A stretch of 64,000 nucleotides of DNA from Hoplostethus atlanticus (GCA_034670405.1 JAXDDX010000013.1:3031001-3095000); one strand, 5' to 3'; positions 1 to 12,792 are shown, numbered from the stretch's first letter. The notes: a model not told the origin generated them from the sequence alone. Made by a program: numbers and translations.

Positions 1-1512
1 ATGCTGTCTCGTAATTTTACAGGTTATGATTGGCAACCCGGGCTGCCAAGAGTTTGCCCCTTTTATTTTTACCTTTTTTATGTATTTACAGTGTAGATTG
101 TGTAAAAGTCACACCATACATTATGGAGAAAAGTGCTATAGAAAAGTGTGATTGCAGTATATGGTTTGTGGATTGTAGAATGATAGGAAATGGATGTTGC
201 ATGCACTTGGATGTGCTAAGTACAAGATAATTTGGCTCTCTGTTTGCATTGGATGCTGTTAGTTTGTGCAACACTTTGGCAAGCATTCAGTCATCCTGCG
301 TTTGAAATAGAAAATTAGCTGGGGGTCTTAAGCCCCTTCACTCATGCCATGCAGTGCCCAGTGTGTTCAAATTGCTTATCTGGAGTCAACCCAGGCACTC
401 CAGTGTTTTTTTGGGGGGGTTGAATGAATGCTGGCAAGACCCTGGACTGCATCCCATGATGCTTTGCTCTCTGGTGGAGCCTGATTTTGACACTCCCCAC
501 CAATGGCAGACGAACTCCCGCCAGATGGTCGGACACCAACCCAGGGATGTCTGCTGTTTGGCCAGTCCCGCTGCGTTAAAGCCGGGGATAACTACTGTTT
601 GGCCAACCGCTCTGCGGGGGGGAAAAAACCTTGGATATCAGCTATTTGAACAGCGCAGTATTATCCCGAGTGCTGCGGCATCCTCAGTCTCACAGATGTT
701 ACTACATATTTACTTTATACATAAATTATCACTGACAGACACACGGCATACACACAAACACACAAGTACACACACACACACACCCCCAGGGGCGCTCACA
801 CATAAACAAGCAGCCTTGTATTAGTATTCTCGTGAGAACGTCCCATTGACTACTTTCCTTCCCTGAAGCTGCACCAGGCGAGCTTTTTTATGTGAAAATA
901 CTCCCGTGTAGCCCGCCGAAATCAAAGAGCGTCCCACGCCGCCTCGCTGAGACGCCGTACATTCTCCCTCCTCGCCCCGACGAAGGTGCAAAATTGCCCC
1001 GGAGCAGCTTTAAAACCAACCTTACACCAATAACCCTTAAGATAGCGTAACTCTGACCCTGGATCTGCCACCCTCCTGACAAAATGGCACCATTTCAATG
1101 AGCAGAAACCCGCCCTCAATTCCCCTCCCAAAAAAAATCCAAACTTCAAAGTACACACACACACACACACACACACTCTGGTCTATCTTTGCCAAAAGGA
1201 AATGCATTGGTCACCATTATTTCATTCCCAAAAGGCTACGCTTTCATCTTGACTCTGTATCCTCTCTTTATTTCTGTCTCTTTCTTTCTAATAGGCAGAC
1301 GCTGGAAGCTTTTCATCCTGTTCTTTCACACTTTCTCATTTTAGACCCGCGCTGACCCACATACTTTTTTATTCCCCTCTAAATTTTTCCCCTCTCCCAC
1401 CCCTTTTTTGTAAACTTCCTGTCTCTACCTTTACCTTTCTGTCTCTGTCCTTTACCTTTCTGTCTCTGTCCTTTACCTTTCTGTCTCCTTTTCTATGCTT
1501 TTTTTTGTCATT
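1..1512. other. Non-coding stretch with short simple repeats
   Basis: No gene is supported. Short AC runs lie at about 758-782 and 1152-1176. A 21-bp pyrimidine-rich unit (tttctgtctctgtcctttac plus c) is repeated about three times at 1419-1487. The open frame at 354-824 (+) runs through a low-complexity ACAC tract, has no recognisable domain and is treated as chance. Confidence 0.6.
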
Positions 1513-1894
1513 CGGTATTGATACTGTTTTTTATTTAAGCTGCTGATAGCCAATACTTTGTGCCAATATTCAATATCTTTAAATTTGACCATTGCTATGC
1601 CTGAAAAGTCCAAGACACTGTCACTATTTATTGTTTTATGTATTCTTGTCAGACTAGAAAAGCCTCTGAAACACTAAAACTCTCCACTGAAACCCAGAAT
1701 AACAACAATAATAAAAACGTATCCATACATACTTGTGAACCCAATCAAGTCTTCTCATAGACAACCAGTGCAGTATTGATCACCTCTACATTATGAAATC
1801 AATCAAGCTGCATCATATCCATCATATCAGAGGTGGACGACACCGACTGTAATAAAAGGCCCCAATATCGACGCCGTATATCAGTCTAACCCCC
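1513..1894 (+). repeat. Family A dispersed repeat, copy 1 (left end degraded)
   Basis: It carries the family A landmarks in order: a 'gccaatac...tgtgccaatattcaat' segment, 'gaccatt', 'aaagcctctgaaac', 'actaaaactctccactgaaa', 'catcatatcagaggtggac', 'aataaaaggcc' and the right end 'atatcagtctaacccc'. The left terminus is eroded. It is a probable non-autonomous DNA transposon; no coding capacity is seen. Confidence 0.75.
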
Positions 1895-2547
1895 GATCAT
1901 ACGTAGATGTAATGTGAAGCGGAGACCGGTAAACTGGTAACCTCCGCCTATCAGCGGCACCATCATAAATTATGTAGAATAGCCATGAAATTATATTTAT
2001 TGCCGCGGGTTTTGGCTGGAGAGGCTATTAGCCACGCCGGTTTGCAAATGAAACCTCCCTCTAGTCTTTTAATTCTCAGAGGAGATGATTCATGGGCACC
2101 GAATATGAGACAAGAGGCGGGGTGGGTTGCAGATGATGTGTGTGTGTGTGTGTGTGAGAAACAGAGATGCATGTCCGCGTGTGCACTAACGCGAACCCAA
2201 GTGTGTATTTAATTGGTGGTTGTGGCGCTCTCTTTTCCGGAGCGGTGTGTAGTTAATGGCCCCTTCCGCCCGGCAACCCGGCAGCTCGCTCGCTTCGCAA
2301 CGCGCCGCCGCCGTAAAATGCATAATGGAGGGAAAGACAATGTGCACGTGAGGTAATTTCTCGGCCGGCGGCCACACCCACCCGGGGGCTCTAATTGCGT
2401 CGGGCAAAGCATGTAAAGGGGGAAATCGGCGGCTGTGTGAGGAGACTGTCAAACCACCGAGAACAATCCAGGCTCTGACAACTTTAATTGGTAGTTGTCG
2501 TGTATATCCCTGTCTTCATTAGCAGCCCGAGACTAGCTGCTTCTACT

Positions 2548-2584
<37 letters not shown>

Positions 2585-4330
2585 GAAGCCATTGGTGAAA
2601 AGGTCATTAGATGTGCTTGGTTTAATAGCAGATTGTCGTCGAGAAGCGCCAGTGTTCCAGCGACAAGCACCTATAGGTATTTTTCATTCGCTTAACTCAC
2701 ATTTCTTGCGAGCCCCTTCTCCCTATGCATTCTGAGGTTGCCCTGCTTTTGGAAATGTGCAATTACAAGAGAACAACTGACAAGGATTTTTTTTTTTTTT
2801 TTTTTTTCCACTGCCTCCAACCCTCTGAGTCATTTTCAAGCAAGAAAACTATGAGAATATTGCCTAGGAGGCTGAGCAAGAGAATATTGCTCAAGAGTTA
2901 CATTCTCTAAATTGATTTTTTTTCACTAATGATTTTCCATCTGCCTGAAATCCACCAGATTCTCTCGCTCCGAGCCAAACCGTCTCAAACCCCCGTATCA
3001 GGACACGTTGTGCCTCCTAATGTTACAGTTGTCATTCACGCCCGCGGCCTGACAGCATGACGACCACGCTGCCGCTCGCAGCCCATTCAAAAGCGCACTC
3101 TTACAATGACGCCGAGGGGGAGTGAATTTACCGCCGGGGGTCTTTCCTACGCGGCGACATAGGTCCAGCCCAGCACACACAAACACATGTAAAGGTATGT
3201 CTGTCCATGGCGAGTCTGAACCCTGTGAGCGCTGCCGGTGCTGAAGGCAGCAGCCACTCTAGGTGGCCAGAGAGAAGCCATGCATTATTGAGGAAGGGCT
3301 TAGGGGGTGTAAGAGTGGATTAGCCTGATATTAACCTCCAGAGGAAGACAGAAAGGGAGAGGGATGACATGATGAGGATCACCCCTGGCCATTTAAACTG
3401 CTTTAATTAAATCCTGGATGGAGAGGCCACCACTCAGACAGACAGAGTGAGAGAGAGAGGAGAGGAAGAAGGAGAAGAAAGGGATGAAAATGGGGAAAGG
3501 TAACAGTGAAAGAGACTGATTGGGAAAACGGAGAATAGGAAATGGGCAGGGAAAGAAAGAGGATGAGAGGAGAGAAAGTGTGTGTGTGTGTGTGTGTGTG
3601 TGCGTGCGCGAGCGCTTGCAAAGCCTCCCACTGTGATGAGGCAGACTAATGAGTTAGCCTTTTGCCATGCCGGTCACATGTGTATGTGGCTGACAGGGAC
3701 CGGGGCGAGCTGATAAATCAGCAGCAGAAATGAGAGTTATAAAAACCTGATCTCCATCTCAACCTCCTGCCTCGCTCCCCGGCCACCCTGTCACCTTGCT
3801 ATCTTCATCCGCAGAACTGGGGAGGGGGGGAAGGGGGGTCTTTGGGAATGCGCAACACTGTGTAGTTTGTGTTTTTACTAAAAGGATGAAGTATTATAGG
3901 TTAACACACTCCAGTATTTTCACAATGTGGTTGATGTTTAGTTTGTCGATGTCCTCAATGATGAATAACGGCTGTAGCTGGCAGCATATTTCAGATCCTA
4001 GGTGTTATTATCCTCGGTATGTGGCAAAATTAAAGTGGTAATCTGCAAAATTATTATTTTTTTCAAATTTCCACAACATATTTTGTGATAAGCAACCATT
4101 ACTGTGGTGCTTTTACACTGCACCTCCCTGCAAGCATGGTCAACTGCAGAAGACGAACCCCTCTGGTGGGTGTGGATGCAGTGGACAGTGTCAACAGGGG
4201 TGGGTGGGCCGAAGGCTTGTCTGTGGCGCAAATAAAAAGGAGGAGCAAAATAGAAGTGGTAGAAGAGATCAAACACAAACATAAACACACACCACTCGTT
4301 ATGGAAACACACACAGAGTTTGATCGCCTA
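1895..4330. other. Non-coding; microsatellites and possible regulatory islands
   Basis: No gene is seen. GT run at about 2136-2157, (AC)16 at 2550-2581, T21 at about 2787-2807, GT run at about 3578-3602. Repeat-free islands at about 1970-2130, 2210-2460 and 3640-3770 have balanced composition with TTTTAATT, TAATTT and GATAAATC cores and could be conserved regulatory DNA; this is not tested. Confidence 0.5.
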
Positions 4331-4695
4331 GCGGTTCTTGAAGGCTGATACCAATATTTTTAGATAGAAGTTCTTCGATAGCCGATATTTTGTGCCAACA
4401 TTCAGTTTCTTTAAATTAGATTTTTTTTTAGGCCATAAAATTCCAAAAAATAATTCCAAATATTTCATGTTTCCTCCAGAATTTGATTCCTGTCAGGGTG
4501 GAAAATCCTCTGAAACAGCATTTAGACCATCAGACACTAAAACTCTAGTGAAACACAGGGAGAGTAATGATGATGATGATAAGAAGAGGAAGAAGAAGAA
4601 AACATACAGATGGAAGCCAACATGTTGCATTAAAATCAACTAATTTAAGGGCTTCCCAATATTTGATTTCTGATTTCTGTATCGGTCTACCTCTA
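4331..4695 (+). repeat. Family A dispersed repeat, copy 2
   Basis: It starts near 'tcttgaaggctgataccaat' and continues through 'gccgatattttgtgccaaca', 'gggtggaaaatcctctgaaa', 'cagcatttagaccat' and 'actaaaactct'. It ends at 'tatcggtctacctct'. The distal half is shortened and carries a GATGAT/AAGAAG-rich insertion. Confidence 0.75.
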
Positions 4696-4939
4696 ACAAC
4701 CATTACACTGATTCTTCTGATCAGGGCCGTTTGTCCAATCGTGTCCCAGCACACATGAGTTGAGAAACCCTCTTCCTGCTGCAGGCGGACATTAGCAGGC
4801 CAGAGACAGCGCTATTCTCCCCACACGCCCGGCCTCCATGTACCGAGCTGTAATCTGTTGAAGTTATTGATTTTCTTCACCTGAGTTTCTAACAGCATTT
4901 ACTGTATTTTGAGACCACGGATGGAGACGAGAACTGAAT

Positions 4940-5245
4940 TCACAAAAGGCCTTCCTGGTTCCTCCCGCTCGAAGAACACAATTTGAGAAAGGTCTTTCCT
5001 GCACAGGAAGTGATGCTTTTAACGCTTCCGTTTGTTTGGAATAAACAGAAGAAGAACCGGGGTAGTTAGCATGAGCAGCGATAGCCACCGCGGCTGAACA
5101 GACAAAGAAAACGAGTACCACCTACAGGAACTTCATCAACAGAAAATCCAAGGAGAACCACGTCACAGTACTGGACACACTGTTTGATTGACAGGTGATC
5201 TCTGGGAAGTGCAGTGCAGAAACACCACAGCGTTGAGACTGAGTG
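4940..5245. repeat. Family B dispersed repeat, copy 1
   Basis: It shares long near-identical blocks with 40915-41220 and 59970-60280. The blocks are 'cacaggaagtgatgc', 'tgtttggaataaacagaaga', 'gagcagcgatagcc', 'gtttgattgacaggtgatct', 'gcagtgcagaaacaccacag'. Minus-strand translations of the three copies look alike, but the frames are broken differently in each, so this is nucleotide homology and not an intact gene. Superfamily unknown. Confidence 0.7.
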
Positions 5246-6955
5246 ACAAAGATGGAGACTAAATTAAAAAAAACAATTGTGTCTTTCCAAAAATAGAGGA
5301 TCCAGTGTTATTATTTTGTCAGCTGTGAACTCCTCTTAATTACCTGTCATTTAAAAAGTGCCACGATTTGGTTCAATTTTGTGCGTTTGACAATGAGTGT
5401 CACTCTTGGAACGGCTGGATGTCTCATTTTTAAATGGAGGATTGTTTGTTATCATCGCTGATTATATATTGTGTGATTGTGTGATTAAATCTCTAATTTC
5501 TACTTGTCTTGCCTTACGGTGTGTGAGCCCTCGTGGTTGGTTCATGCGGACCTGCTTGGGGTTTCAATGGAGACACACAGTGAAGCCCAAGGATCCAGTT
5601 GTTTTAGCGTGGTCGGATGAGACACCAGCTGATCTCTGATCCTTCCTCTGTCCCAATAAATGCGTTACTGCGATCTGAATCTGCAGATATTACACTTTTG
5701 CCCACATTACTAATCTTATTTCATCACATGTCCATCATCTTCCCCCAGCAGAGACGTCGTTACCCCTCATGGTTCATTCATTTTGTCATCATTGAAACAC
5801 GATGTGCGATTGACATTTTTAAACACAGTTAATTTCAGAGGTTAAAGGCAATTTGGGTAATATATTAAATAAACTGCAATGAATTACAAAGGGAAAGAAA
5901 GTAGATCTATAAAGAAACAGAAATGAACCAACAAAGGAGACAGAAGGAAATAATACATGAAAGGAAACCGAGTACAAGAAAGACTTTATTGAATCCAGAA
6001 TAGTATAAAGCCTTTTAAAAGTTTGATAGTAAACTATATCAGTTTTTACATTATCTTGCCGTATCTAACAGCTGCAGCATTCATTCCTCAACTCCCCCCC
6101 CCCCCCCCCCATATGAAACTCAACTCTTTTATTCTCCACACTCGTCATCGAAGCAGCATGACAGGTTGTCTTATCTGCTGCGTTGCCAAGCTGGCTGCTG
6201 CCCCACGTTTACCGAGGGAGCTGATAGCGCTCTGCATCGTACCCCAGCATGATGGGCTGTTTGTTCCCTCTCTCTGCACTGGGGCGTCCCATTGTGTCAA
6301 GGAGAGGAGGGGTCACAGGAACAGGAGCGAGAGGCACCGAGTGTCTTGTTTCTATCCGAGAGTCCCTATATTTTTTGCGACAACTCTGTTGAACCTCTCT
6401 AGCTGTTCTGGTCTTTCAAAGTTTGAGATTTTGGTATTTAATTATAGCTTTTCCCCCCGTCAGGCTTATCAGTGTGAACACAGAACACAGTGCCAAGATG
6501 CATCATCCCTCTAAGAACTGAACTTCTGGGTGATTAAAGCAGAGGGAGGCAAAAAGAGAATATCAATAAAGTATCACGTTGTCTTTATTATTATTGTAAG
6601 GTTTAGAAGTTAAGTTAATTCATATATGAGTTAATTTACTGAAAATATATTTACAATAGTTACAGTTATTATTTACATATTTACATGTTTAAATATTTAC
6701 ATCAGCATCTTTAAAACAGTTAAAATAATCTCTGAATCTACCTCTGTGGTTTTCCCTCACATTTACCTCAGTCTGAGTCCTTCTAGCTTCTGATTGGTTA
6801 GTTCAGCCACATGTGAGTTAGAGACAAGGAAGTGTTGTTGTTGTTGAGAGACTGATGAAGTGTTAAGAACAGTAAAGTGCTGCTTAAGAAAGTTATCCGT
6901 CTCCATCCTGCTGTTGCTTCTCCTGATGAACTCTCAACCTCTGAAATCTCGTGAG
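5246..6955. other. Non-coding, AT-rich
   Basis: No gene is supported. C18 homopolymer at 6093-6110. An AT-rich block at 6585-6730 repeats 'tttaca/tatttaca' motifs. The open frame at 6023-6514 crosses the C-run and has no recognisable domain. Confidence 0.5.
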
Positions 6956-7290
6956 AGTTGTTGCAGGAAGAGGACGTGGAAATGTGACAAAGGTGGTCTA
7001 TGAAAGCAAGAGGGTTGACTTGTTGCAGGAAGAGGATGGTGGAAACCTAAATCAGCGTTGGAGACGTGTGTTGGAGTATAGAAAGCGTAGTTTAGAGTAT
7101 TTGTTTTTCCCAAAGATAAAAATCAACAACAATGGTTCGTTTTCGCGCATTTCCGAACCGTGCCAACAAAATGTTGAGGAAGACTTTGCGCAGCTTTCAT
7201 AGAATACCTTTGTCAGGTTTCTTCCGTCCTCTTCCCGCAACAAGTGAACCCTCTCGCTATAGACTACCTTTGTCCACCGTCCATTTCAGA
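6956..7290. repeat. Foldback repeat with tandem-inverted arms
   Basis: The left arm (about 6984-7046) and the right arm (about 7213-7277) are imperfect inverted copies, about 80% matched by eye. They share 'gacaaaggt.gtctat', 'agagggtt.acttgttgc' and 'ggaagagga.gg'. The left side also has a second direct copy of 'gttgttgcaggaagagga' at 6957, so the arm is itself a partial tandem repeat. The spacer is about 165 bp. This resembles a foldback-type or MITE-like DNA element. The small frames on both strands across it are products of the repeat. Confidence 0.6.
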
Positions 7291-7419
7291 GCGAGACTTC
7301 TCCTTGAGCTAGACTTTAGTTTGCTAGTTAAAAAAAGGTCTATCTCTGTAGCGATCCTTTCAGAAATGTTGTCAGACACTTGTCAGACACACGAATAACA
7401 ATCTGAGCCTGTCAGTGGC

Positions 7420-7625
7420 AAAATCAAGCACTTTTAGTGGACGTACTTTGACCGCACGCCTCTATGCCCCTACAGATTACGTTGCAGCCATTGAGCCCGT
7501 TTCGCGACTGCCGACTGAGACGATCTACCGGAGCAATTCCGAAACTTTTTGGACCTATTTTGCGGTATAATAGACGATTTTGTGGATATAGAGGCCAGGT
7601 TTAAAAATCCCGGAATTCTCCTTTA
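7420..7625. repeat. Possible teleost interspersed repeat fragment
   Basis: The segment from 'cagtggcaaaatcaagcac' to 'cccggaattctcctttaag' resembles, from memory, a repeat often seen in teleost intergenic DNA; its ending is of the kind found on short DNA-transposon derivatives. No second copy was found in the window. Family not named. Confidence 0.3.
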
Positions 7626-9269
7626 AGTGTGATCCAACCACCACATTTCGAACCCTCACATTACATTATTAAATGCCTCTAAAACTGGTTCAGAGGACCA
7701 AATTCCTTCCCTTGAGGATGTCTCCATCATACAGACCCCCAGTGAACCGAACCCACACCATAAACAGCCGGTCAAGTCGAGTTGTCCTCACCTGTCCAGA
7801 CCGGTACTACTCCACAGCTGCATTTCCAACTGCTGCTAAATGGACAATCCCTCATCGTGGCTCTAGTCCCTTATGAGAGTGTGTTTCTGCACGTTCATAC
7901 ACCCTTCAGCTCTAATAGTACCAGGGTATCACGGCTGCCTCTTCATCGTGTGTGTGTGTGTGTGTGTCATGCATGCCCCCCTCTTTCTGACTGATCGATA
8001 TTGAGCTGCTGTACTCGGACCAGAGATTCAGATTCAATCAAATCTGCCTTAACCGTGTTTACCCGGAAATTATTGCGAAGAAGATTTTGCTTGCACGCGG
8101 AAAAAACACACACACACACATCACACACACACACACTGGGGCAAGCGAACACAGATGTGGTTGTTTTTATGAAAAATCACCATCATCATCATCATCACTC
8201 CCGTCCCCTCTGGCTGTGTGTGGGTTTATTCGGGGGGTCCTTTCGCCGGGCCGTGCGACTCCCGCCCGCCCACTCGCGGTTTGAACTCGCTGTGAGAATA
8301 CGAGGCGGTTAAAAGTTTCTCCACCCTGACCGCCGACCGCAGCGCTAACACAGCGCTCGGGATCCAAACACAGCCGCAGGCCCGCCGCAGACGCTTATTA
8401 CCCAGCCTGCCAGCCAGCCACTACTGGTCTGGCATCTGCACTCCAGTTGAGTTACAGTGAGGCTGTGAAGGGGGGAGGAGGGGGGAGGCAGGGCAGGAAA
8501 GACTCCCAGTAAATGACACATGTATTTACAGGGTTATGATTCAATCTCATGGTTTCTTGTGTTTTGTAGTGCAGATGTCGGAGGTGATTCTTTACAGAGT
8601 CGTATCATTCTTACCTTCCTCCGGGTTTAGTGGCATTGTGTGTATCAACGCAGAGCCACACTCCTCCCCCCTCCTCCTCCCCCCTCCATTCCCCTCTTTG
8701 AAATAGAGAGAGGAACGCCAGCGTGATTGAACTCCTCTCTTTTATTCCCCCCCCCCCGTCACTCGTTTCCCTCTGATTGAATGTGTTTTATCTATTCGCG
8801 TGGGGACCAGGGGGGAGGAGGAGGAGGAGGAGGTGGGTGAGGGTGAGGAGGAGGAAGGGGGGGAGGCTTTTGCAGCACGAGTCGCGGCGATGAAAGGGGG
8901 TCTTTCACTCCTTCGCTCCCTCCGTCTCCCTCTTTCAGCCGTTTGAGGCATCTCATCAAACGGGCCTGAATAGTCGACGTGACACTATCTATCCCTCTCC
9001 CGCCGCCGCCGCCGCCTCCTCCCTTCTTGGCATCACACCCCACACATCCTTCCCTCCCTTCCCTCCCCCTTCCCTCTCTATCGTGACCCTGTCCCTCTAT
9101 CTACCTGCCTGGCGCCGGCATCCATCCACCCATTCACTCGCTTACAATGCCGCTCCCTGACCACTGACGGGGCCGGGGGCCAAAAAAACAAAAAACAAAA
9201 ACCCAACCGAGCTCAGGTTCACGCTGAATTGCAAACACCAAACCTGCTGTTGTCGATTCGGTTTATGTT
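7626..9269. other. Non-coding; simple repeats and GC-rich patches
   Basis: No gene. GT run at about 7950-7968, two short AC runs at about 8107-8137, (CAT)n at about 8178-8198, C-run at about 8748-8757, GGA-rich purine tract 8810-8865, CGC-rich (ccgccg) tract 9001-9018, CCCTTCC-type pyrimidine tract 9045-9080. Open frames through these tracts on either strand are low-complexity artefacts. Confidence 0.5.
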
Positions 9270-9815
9270 CTCAGGCCACTTTATTAGGTACACCTCCCCA
9301 AAAACACACATCCAGTCAGACAAAATGCCTCGTTGATGAGAGAAATCAGAGAATGGCGAGCAAGTGTCTAAATAACATCTTAGTACAACAGTGATGTGCA
9401 GATCTCCGAACACACCATTTGCCGAACCTCGAAGTGGATTGGCTACAGCAGCAGGACATCGTGCAGCTAACAAGATGAAGCTAAAGTGTCCTAGTCCAAG
9501 GAATCCCACTTTCTGTTTGAATTTGCTGTGATCCATCTTGCTGGTCCAGGCTGGTGGCGGTGTAATGTAAGAACAGCCGCTCCATCGTCTCAAGGCGGCT
9601 GCAGGAACATGACAGTAACTTCAGTCTTCAGATCTCAGCTCAATGAAGACCCACGGGACGAGGTGGGACGGTGATTTTTTTGCAGCCTCCCCCAAAAAAA
9701 AATCGGGAATCTTGCGGAATGAGCTTTGACCAAGATCCCCCCCCGCGAGACGTTTCCAGCACCTCGTTGGATCCGGGCCTTGAAGAATTCGGGCTCTTCT
9801 GGAGAAAGAAATTTT
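9270..9815 (+). mobile_element. Decayed Tc1-like DNA transposon relic
   Basis: The left end carries 'aggccactttattaggtaca' (9273-9292), which I recognise as the terminal sequence of a Tc1-like element widespread in fishes. Further along, 'cgaacctcgaagtggattgg', 'ctacagcagcag', 'caggctggtggcggtgtaat' and 'tttccagcacctcgttgga' align in order with the transposase region of that element. The part at 9628-9672 corresponds to the catalytic SPDLNPIEHLWD area (family knowledge), here heavily substituted. There are internal deletions, no open frame and no right terminus. It is a fossil and cannot move on its own. Confidence 0.7.
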
Positions 9816-10436
9816 GCTAGGAATAGTTTTAGGTTTAGCTGTCCAAGCCGCGGGGGGTGGGGGGGGTAACGGGGGGACAACAGGGGAGGTGGAAGTTTGA
9901 TGTTGAAATAAGGTCGGAAGAGAGGAAGTAGTAGCAAGTTGAGTTGAGAGGAAGGGAGGAGGGGGGGGGGGGGGCGGTGATGGCAAACACTGTGGAAGAG
10001 AGATAGGATTAGGAGAAATGTTTAAAAGGGTGTGCGGGAGATGGATAAGGGGAGGAGTGGAATGAGAGAGGGCGAGAGATAATGAGAGGGAGACAGAGAG
10101 CGAGAGAGAGAGGGGAATGAGAAGATAGAGACGATTTTCCTTTTCCGTCAGATGCACTGTGGCTCATTCATTATATTCCCCAGGCAATTACCCAGGCCAC
10201 CTGCTTTGTCTCTCCCCTCATTGTTTCCATCTCTCCTCTCTCTCCCTCTCTCTATCTCTATCTCCGTCGTTCACTCGATCTCCTCTGCCTGTCATTCTCC
10301 CTCTCTTTCGCTCCCCTCACCGTTTCCGTGTGATCCTCCTCGCCTCCTTTTTTTTTGCCGACTCTCGTTTTCTCTCCGTTTCTCTCCCCGCATTGTCTCT
10401 CCGCTTGTTTAATGTAAAAAAAAACACTGACAGATT

Positions 10437-10483
<47 letters not shown>

Positions 10484-10990
10484 TGTTGGGCCAGTCCTAA
10501 TGAGCTCAGCCTTGCATTTAGCAGGGCGCCAGGGCTCGGCTGGTTGCTTTGCTCTAATTCGCCGGCCGGCTCGACGGGTTAAATCTCAGACCTGCGTGGT
10601 TCCGCTGTGCTCCGAAACTCAAACCCCACCCTCCCAAAAAAAAAAAAAAAAAAAACCCGCCTTCGGTGTCGAAACAAATGTAGGTGCTCCCGTTATCTTG
10701 ACCTGCCCGTCATCTCCACTTTTTCACCCTCAGACGCCGCGTAGCCGAGTCTTGTTTACCCGGATCCCTCGTGAGCAGAGGTCGTTTCCCAGAGTGAAAT
10801 GACTTTACTTGGAATTTCTCTCGGATTATGTTGCTGACATCTCTGGACCGCCTAGCTTCTTCTTCATGAAAGGCTCATCCACACGCAATCCACAAAGACA
10901 TTGCTGCAATTATGTGCAATCAATAGAATGTTACCTTAGCATTTGTTAGCTTAGCATGATGTCTGTATTTGACCATGCTTGTAATACTGT
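9816..10990. other. Non-coding; G-rich and pyrimidine tracts, possible regulatory island
   Basis: G14 run at 9961-9974 (quadruplex-prone), GA-rich tract 10055-10115, CT-rich tract 10205-10400, A20 at 10636-10655. A short repeat-free island at 10150-10205 (cattcattatattcccc, caattaccc) could be regulatory. No gene is supported; the 178-aa frame at 9621-10157 (-) is antisense to the Tc1 relic and to the GA tract. Confidence 0.5.
10438..10482 (+). repeat. (GT)22 microsatellite
   Basis: A perfect GT dinucleotide array of about 45 bases, likely polymorphic. It creates an artificial valine/cysteine-rich open frame. Confidence 0.95.
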
Positions 10991-11206
10991 TAGGGTTGAC
11001 TGATGCAGGTTTTTGAAGGCTGATACCGATGTTTTTGCAGAAGCTGGCAATAGGTGATGTTATCTTTAGTAGATGTATTCTCAGGGTGGAAACAGCATTT
11101 AGCTCCAAAACTCTCCATTGAAACCCAGAGGAGGGAGGAACCTCTCATCATATCGGTGCTGGATATCCAATATTTCATCTGCAAACCATGATATCAGTCT
11201 AACCCC
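10991..11206 (+). repeat. Family A dispersed repeat, copy 3 (internally deleted, both ends present)
   Basis: Both termini are readable: left 'tagggttgactgatgcaggt' and right 'atatcagtctaacccct', which are imperfect inverted repeats of each other. Only about 215 bp separate them, against about 455 bp in the fullest copy (41722-42177), so the middle is deleted. This is one of the best copies for defining the ends of the family. Confidence 0.8.
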
Positions 11207-11666
11207 TTTTTGAGAGATGCAATTGTCTGCAGATTAACCAGCAGCGTCGCAGCTCAGCTCCGTCAGAAACACAAGCTCTCTCTCTCCTCCCTCCAAACAA
11301 GACCCGTCCAATTTTCTGCCACCCCTGCCATCCAGCTCATAAACCAGGTTTTTATCCTGTTGCTATGGTTCGGGGTGTGATGAAAGGGCTGTCTAACTAA
11401 AGGTCGGAGGTCAAGTCCCAGCTGCCCGAGGCCCGGCGGGAGGGTGTGCGGGGAGGGGGGAGGGGGGGAATGAGCGGGTTTGGCGGTGGGACAGCCGAGG
11501 TGTCATTAGGACACAGTGGACTCCAACATTAGACCTCATTACTGCTCTCTGATGGATCGGTCCAAATTACATCCTGGCAAAGCGCATCTGCCAGCAAGGA
11601 CAAAACCAACTGGAGATCTCTCTCTCTCTCCTCTCTCACACTCACCCTCTTTCTGCAGCTATCTCC

Positions 11667-11709
<43 letters not shown>

Positions 11710-12764
11710 CTCAGTGAAATGAAGGCATTATGAGCCATTACACAGTAAATAAGGGCCTTGACTAATTGTGGCCAATTTACTTGGCAAACACTATTGTTAA
11801 TGCCCGATATCAAATTCTGTCCTTCCTCACTTCTCTGTCGCAACACCTCTCCCACATGACCCCCCCACCCCCTCCCCCATATCCCACTTACAGTATGACT
11901 GCCTTTTATCACTCGCTGTTGTTTCTAACAGAAGGACGGCACGCTGCTGGCATCAAACCCCGCTACACGTCGGAGCTCCTCTTGAATATTTCACTGTGAA
12001 ATTAGTTGTGATGGTGCGTTCAAACGCTCGCTAGCAAATAAATAAACTTAAGCCGCCCGAAAATACTTCACGTGTTCCAATTTCGGAGTCGTGCGGCGCG
12101 GTTTTCCATGAAATCTTAAACAAACAAAAAAAGAAGAAGCCCCTGTTCCAGTAGACTGATAACTGACATCAGAAGCAGCAGGGTTGGAAAATAATAAAAA
12201 TGTGCTGACAGGAAGATGCTGAGACTAGGCTAGAGGACCGAGTGCCACTTGCTGCCAAGGCAATTCATTTCAGAATCATATACTCCATTCCCAGAAACAC
12301 CCCTGCACTCCACCTATAACGCCTCAAATGCCTATTTTCAGTGTTGTGTGCATGTTGAGTGTGTGTCTGATTCATACATTACAAATGCATGCACTTGCAA
12401 ACATGCCTGCATGCCTTCAGGCTGGGAACACCCACACACACACCCCGGATCATAGATGCACAGGAATAATTCATCCTTCATACATCCAATTGCATGCATG
12501 TGCACATCTGAGTGTGTGTTTGTTTCTGCTGCTTCCCCTTCTGACCGCAGACTCTCGCTGTGCTCGATAACGTGGACGTGATGGATCCTCCCCGGTACCC
12601 AAGGCAGTGACCCCTTGTCTCCGTGTTGTATCCTGTTGTGTTGACCCCCAGAAAAACAGCAGCCCTGTAACGGATCAGGCCCCCGTATCCCAGGCTTGGC
12701 GGGGCTTTGGAAGGTGGCGGTAGCGGTACCGAGGTCAAAGCTATAGGCTCCCTTCAGCGTCAAA
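11207..12764. other. Non-coding; CT array and possible regulatory island
   Basis: CT array at 11673-11707. The next 110 bp (11708-11825) are free of simple repeats and hold 'ggcattatgagccatta', 'gactaattgtggcc', 'tgttaatgcc', a texture often seen in conserved enhancers. 12325-12520 is rich in TGCATGC/ACACAC steps. No gene is supported. Confidence 0.45.
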
Positions 12765-12792
12765 CCACCGCTGATGGTGACAGATGTGATGC

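Noticed and set aside
354-824. 156-codon plus-strand frame near the window start
   Set aside because: No domain, no splice or promoter context, and it ends in an AC-rich tract.
9621-10157. 178-codon minus-strand frame
   Set aside because: Antisense to the Tc1-like relic and to a GA/G-rich tract; composition is low-complexity Ser/Leu/Pro.
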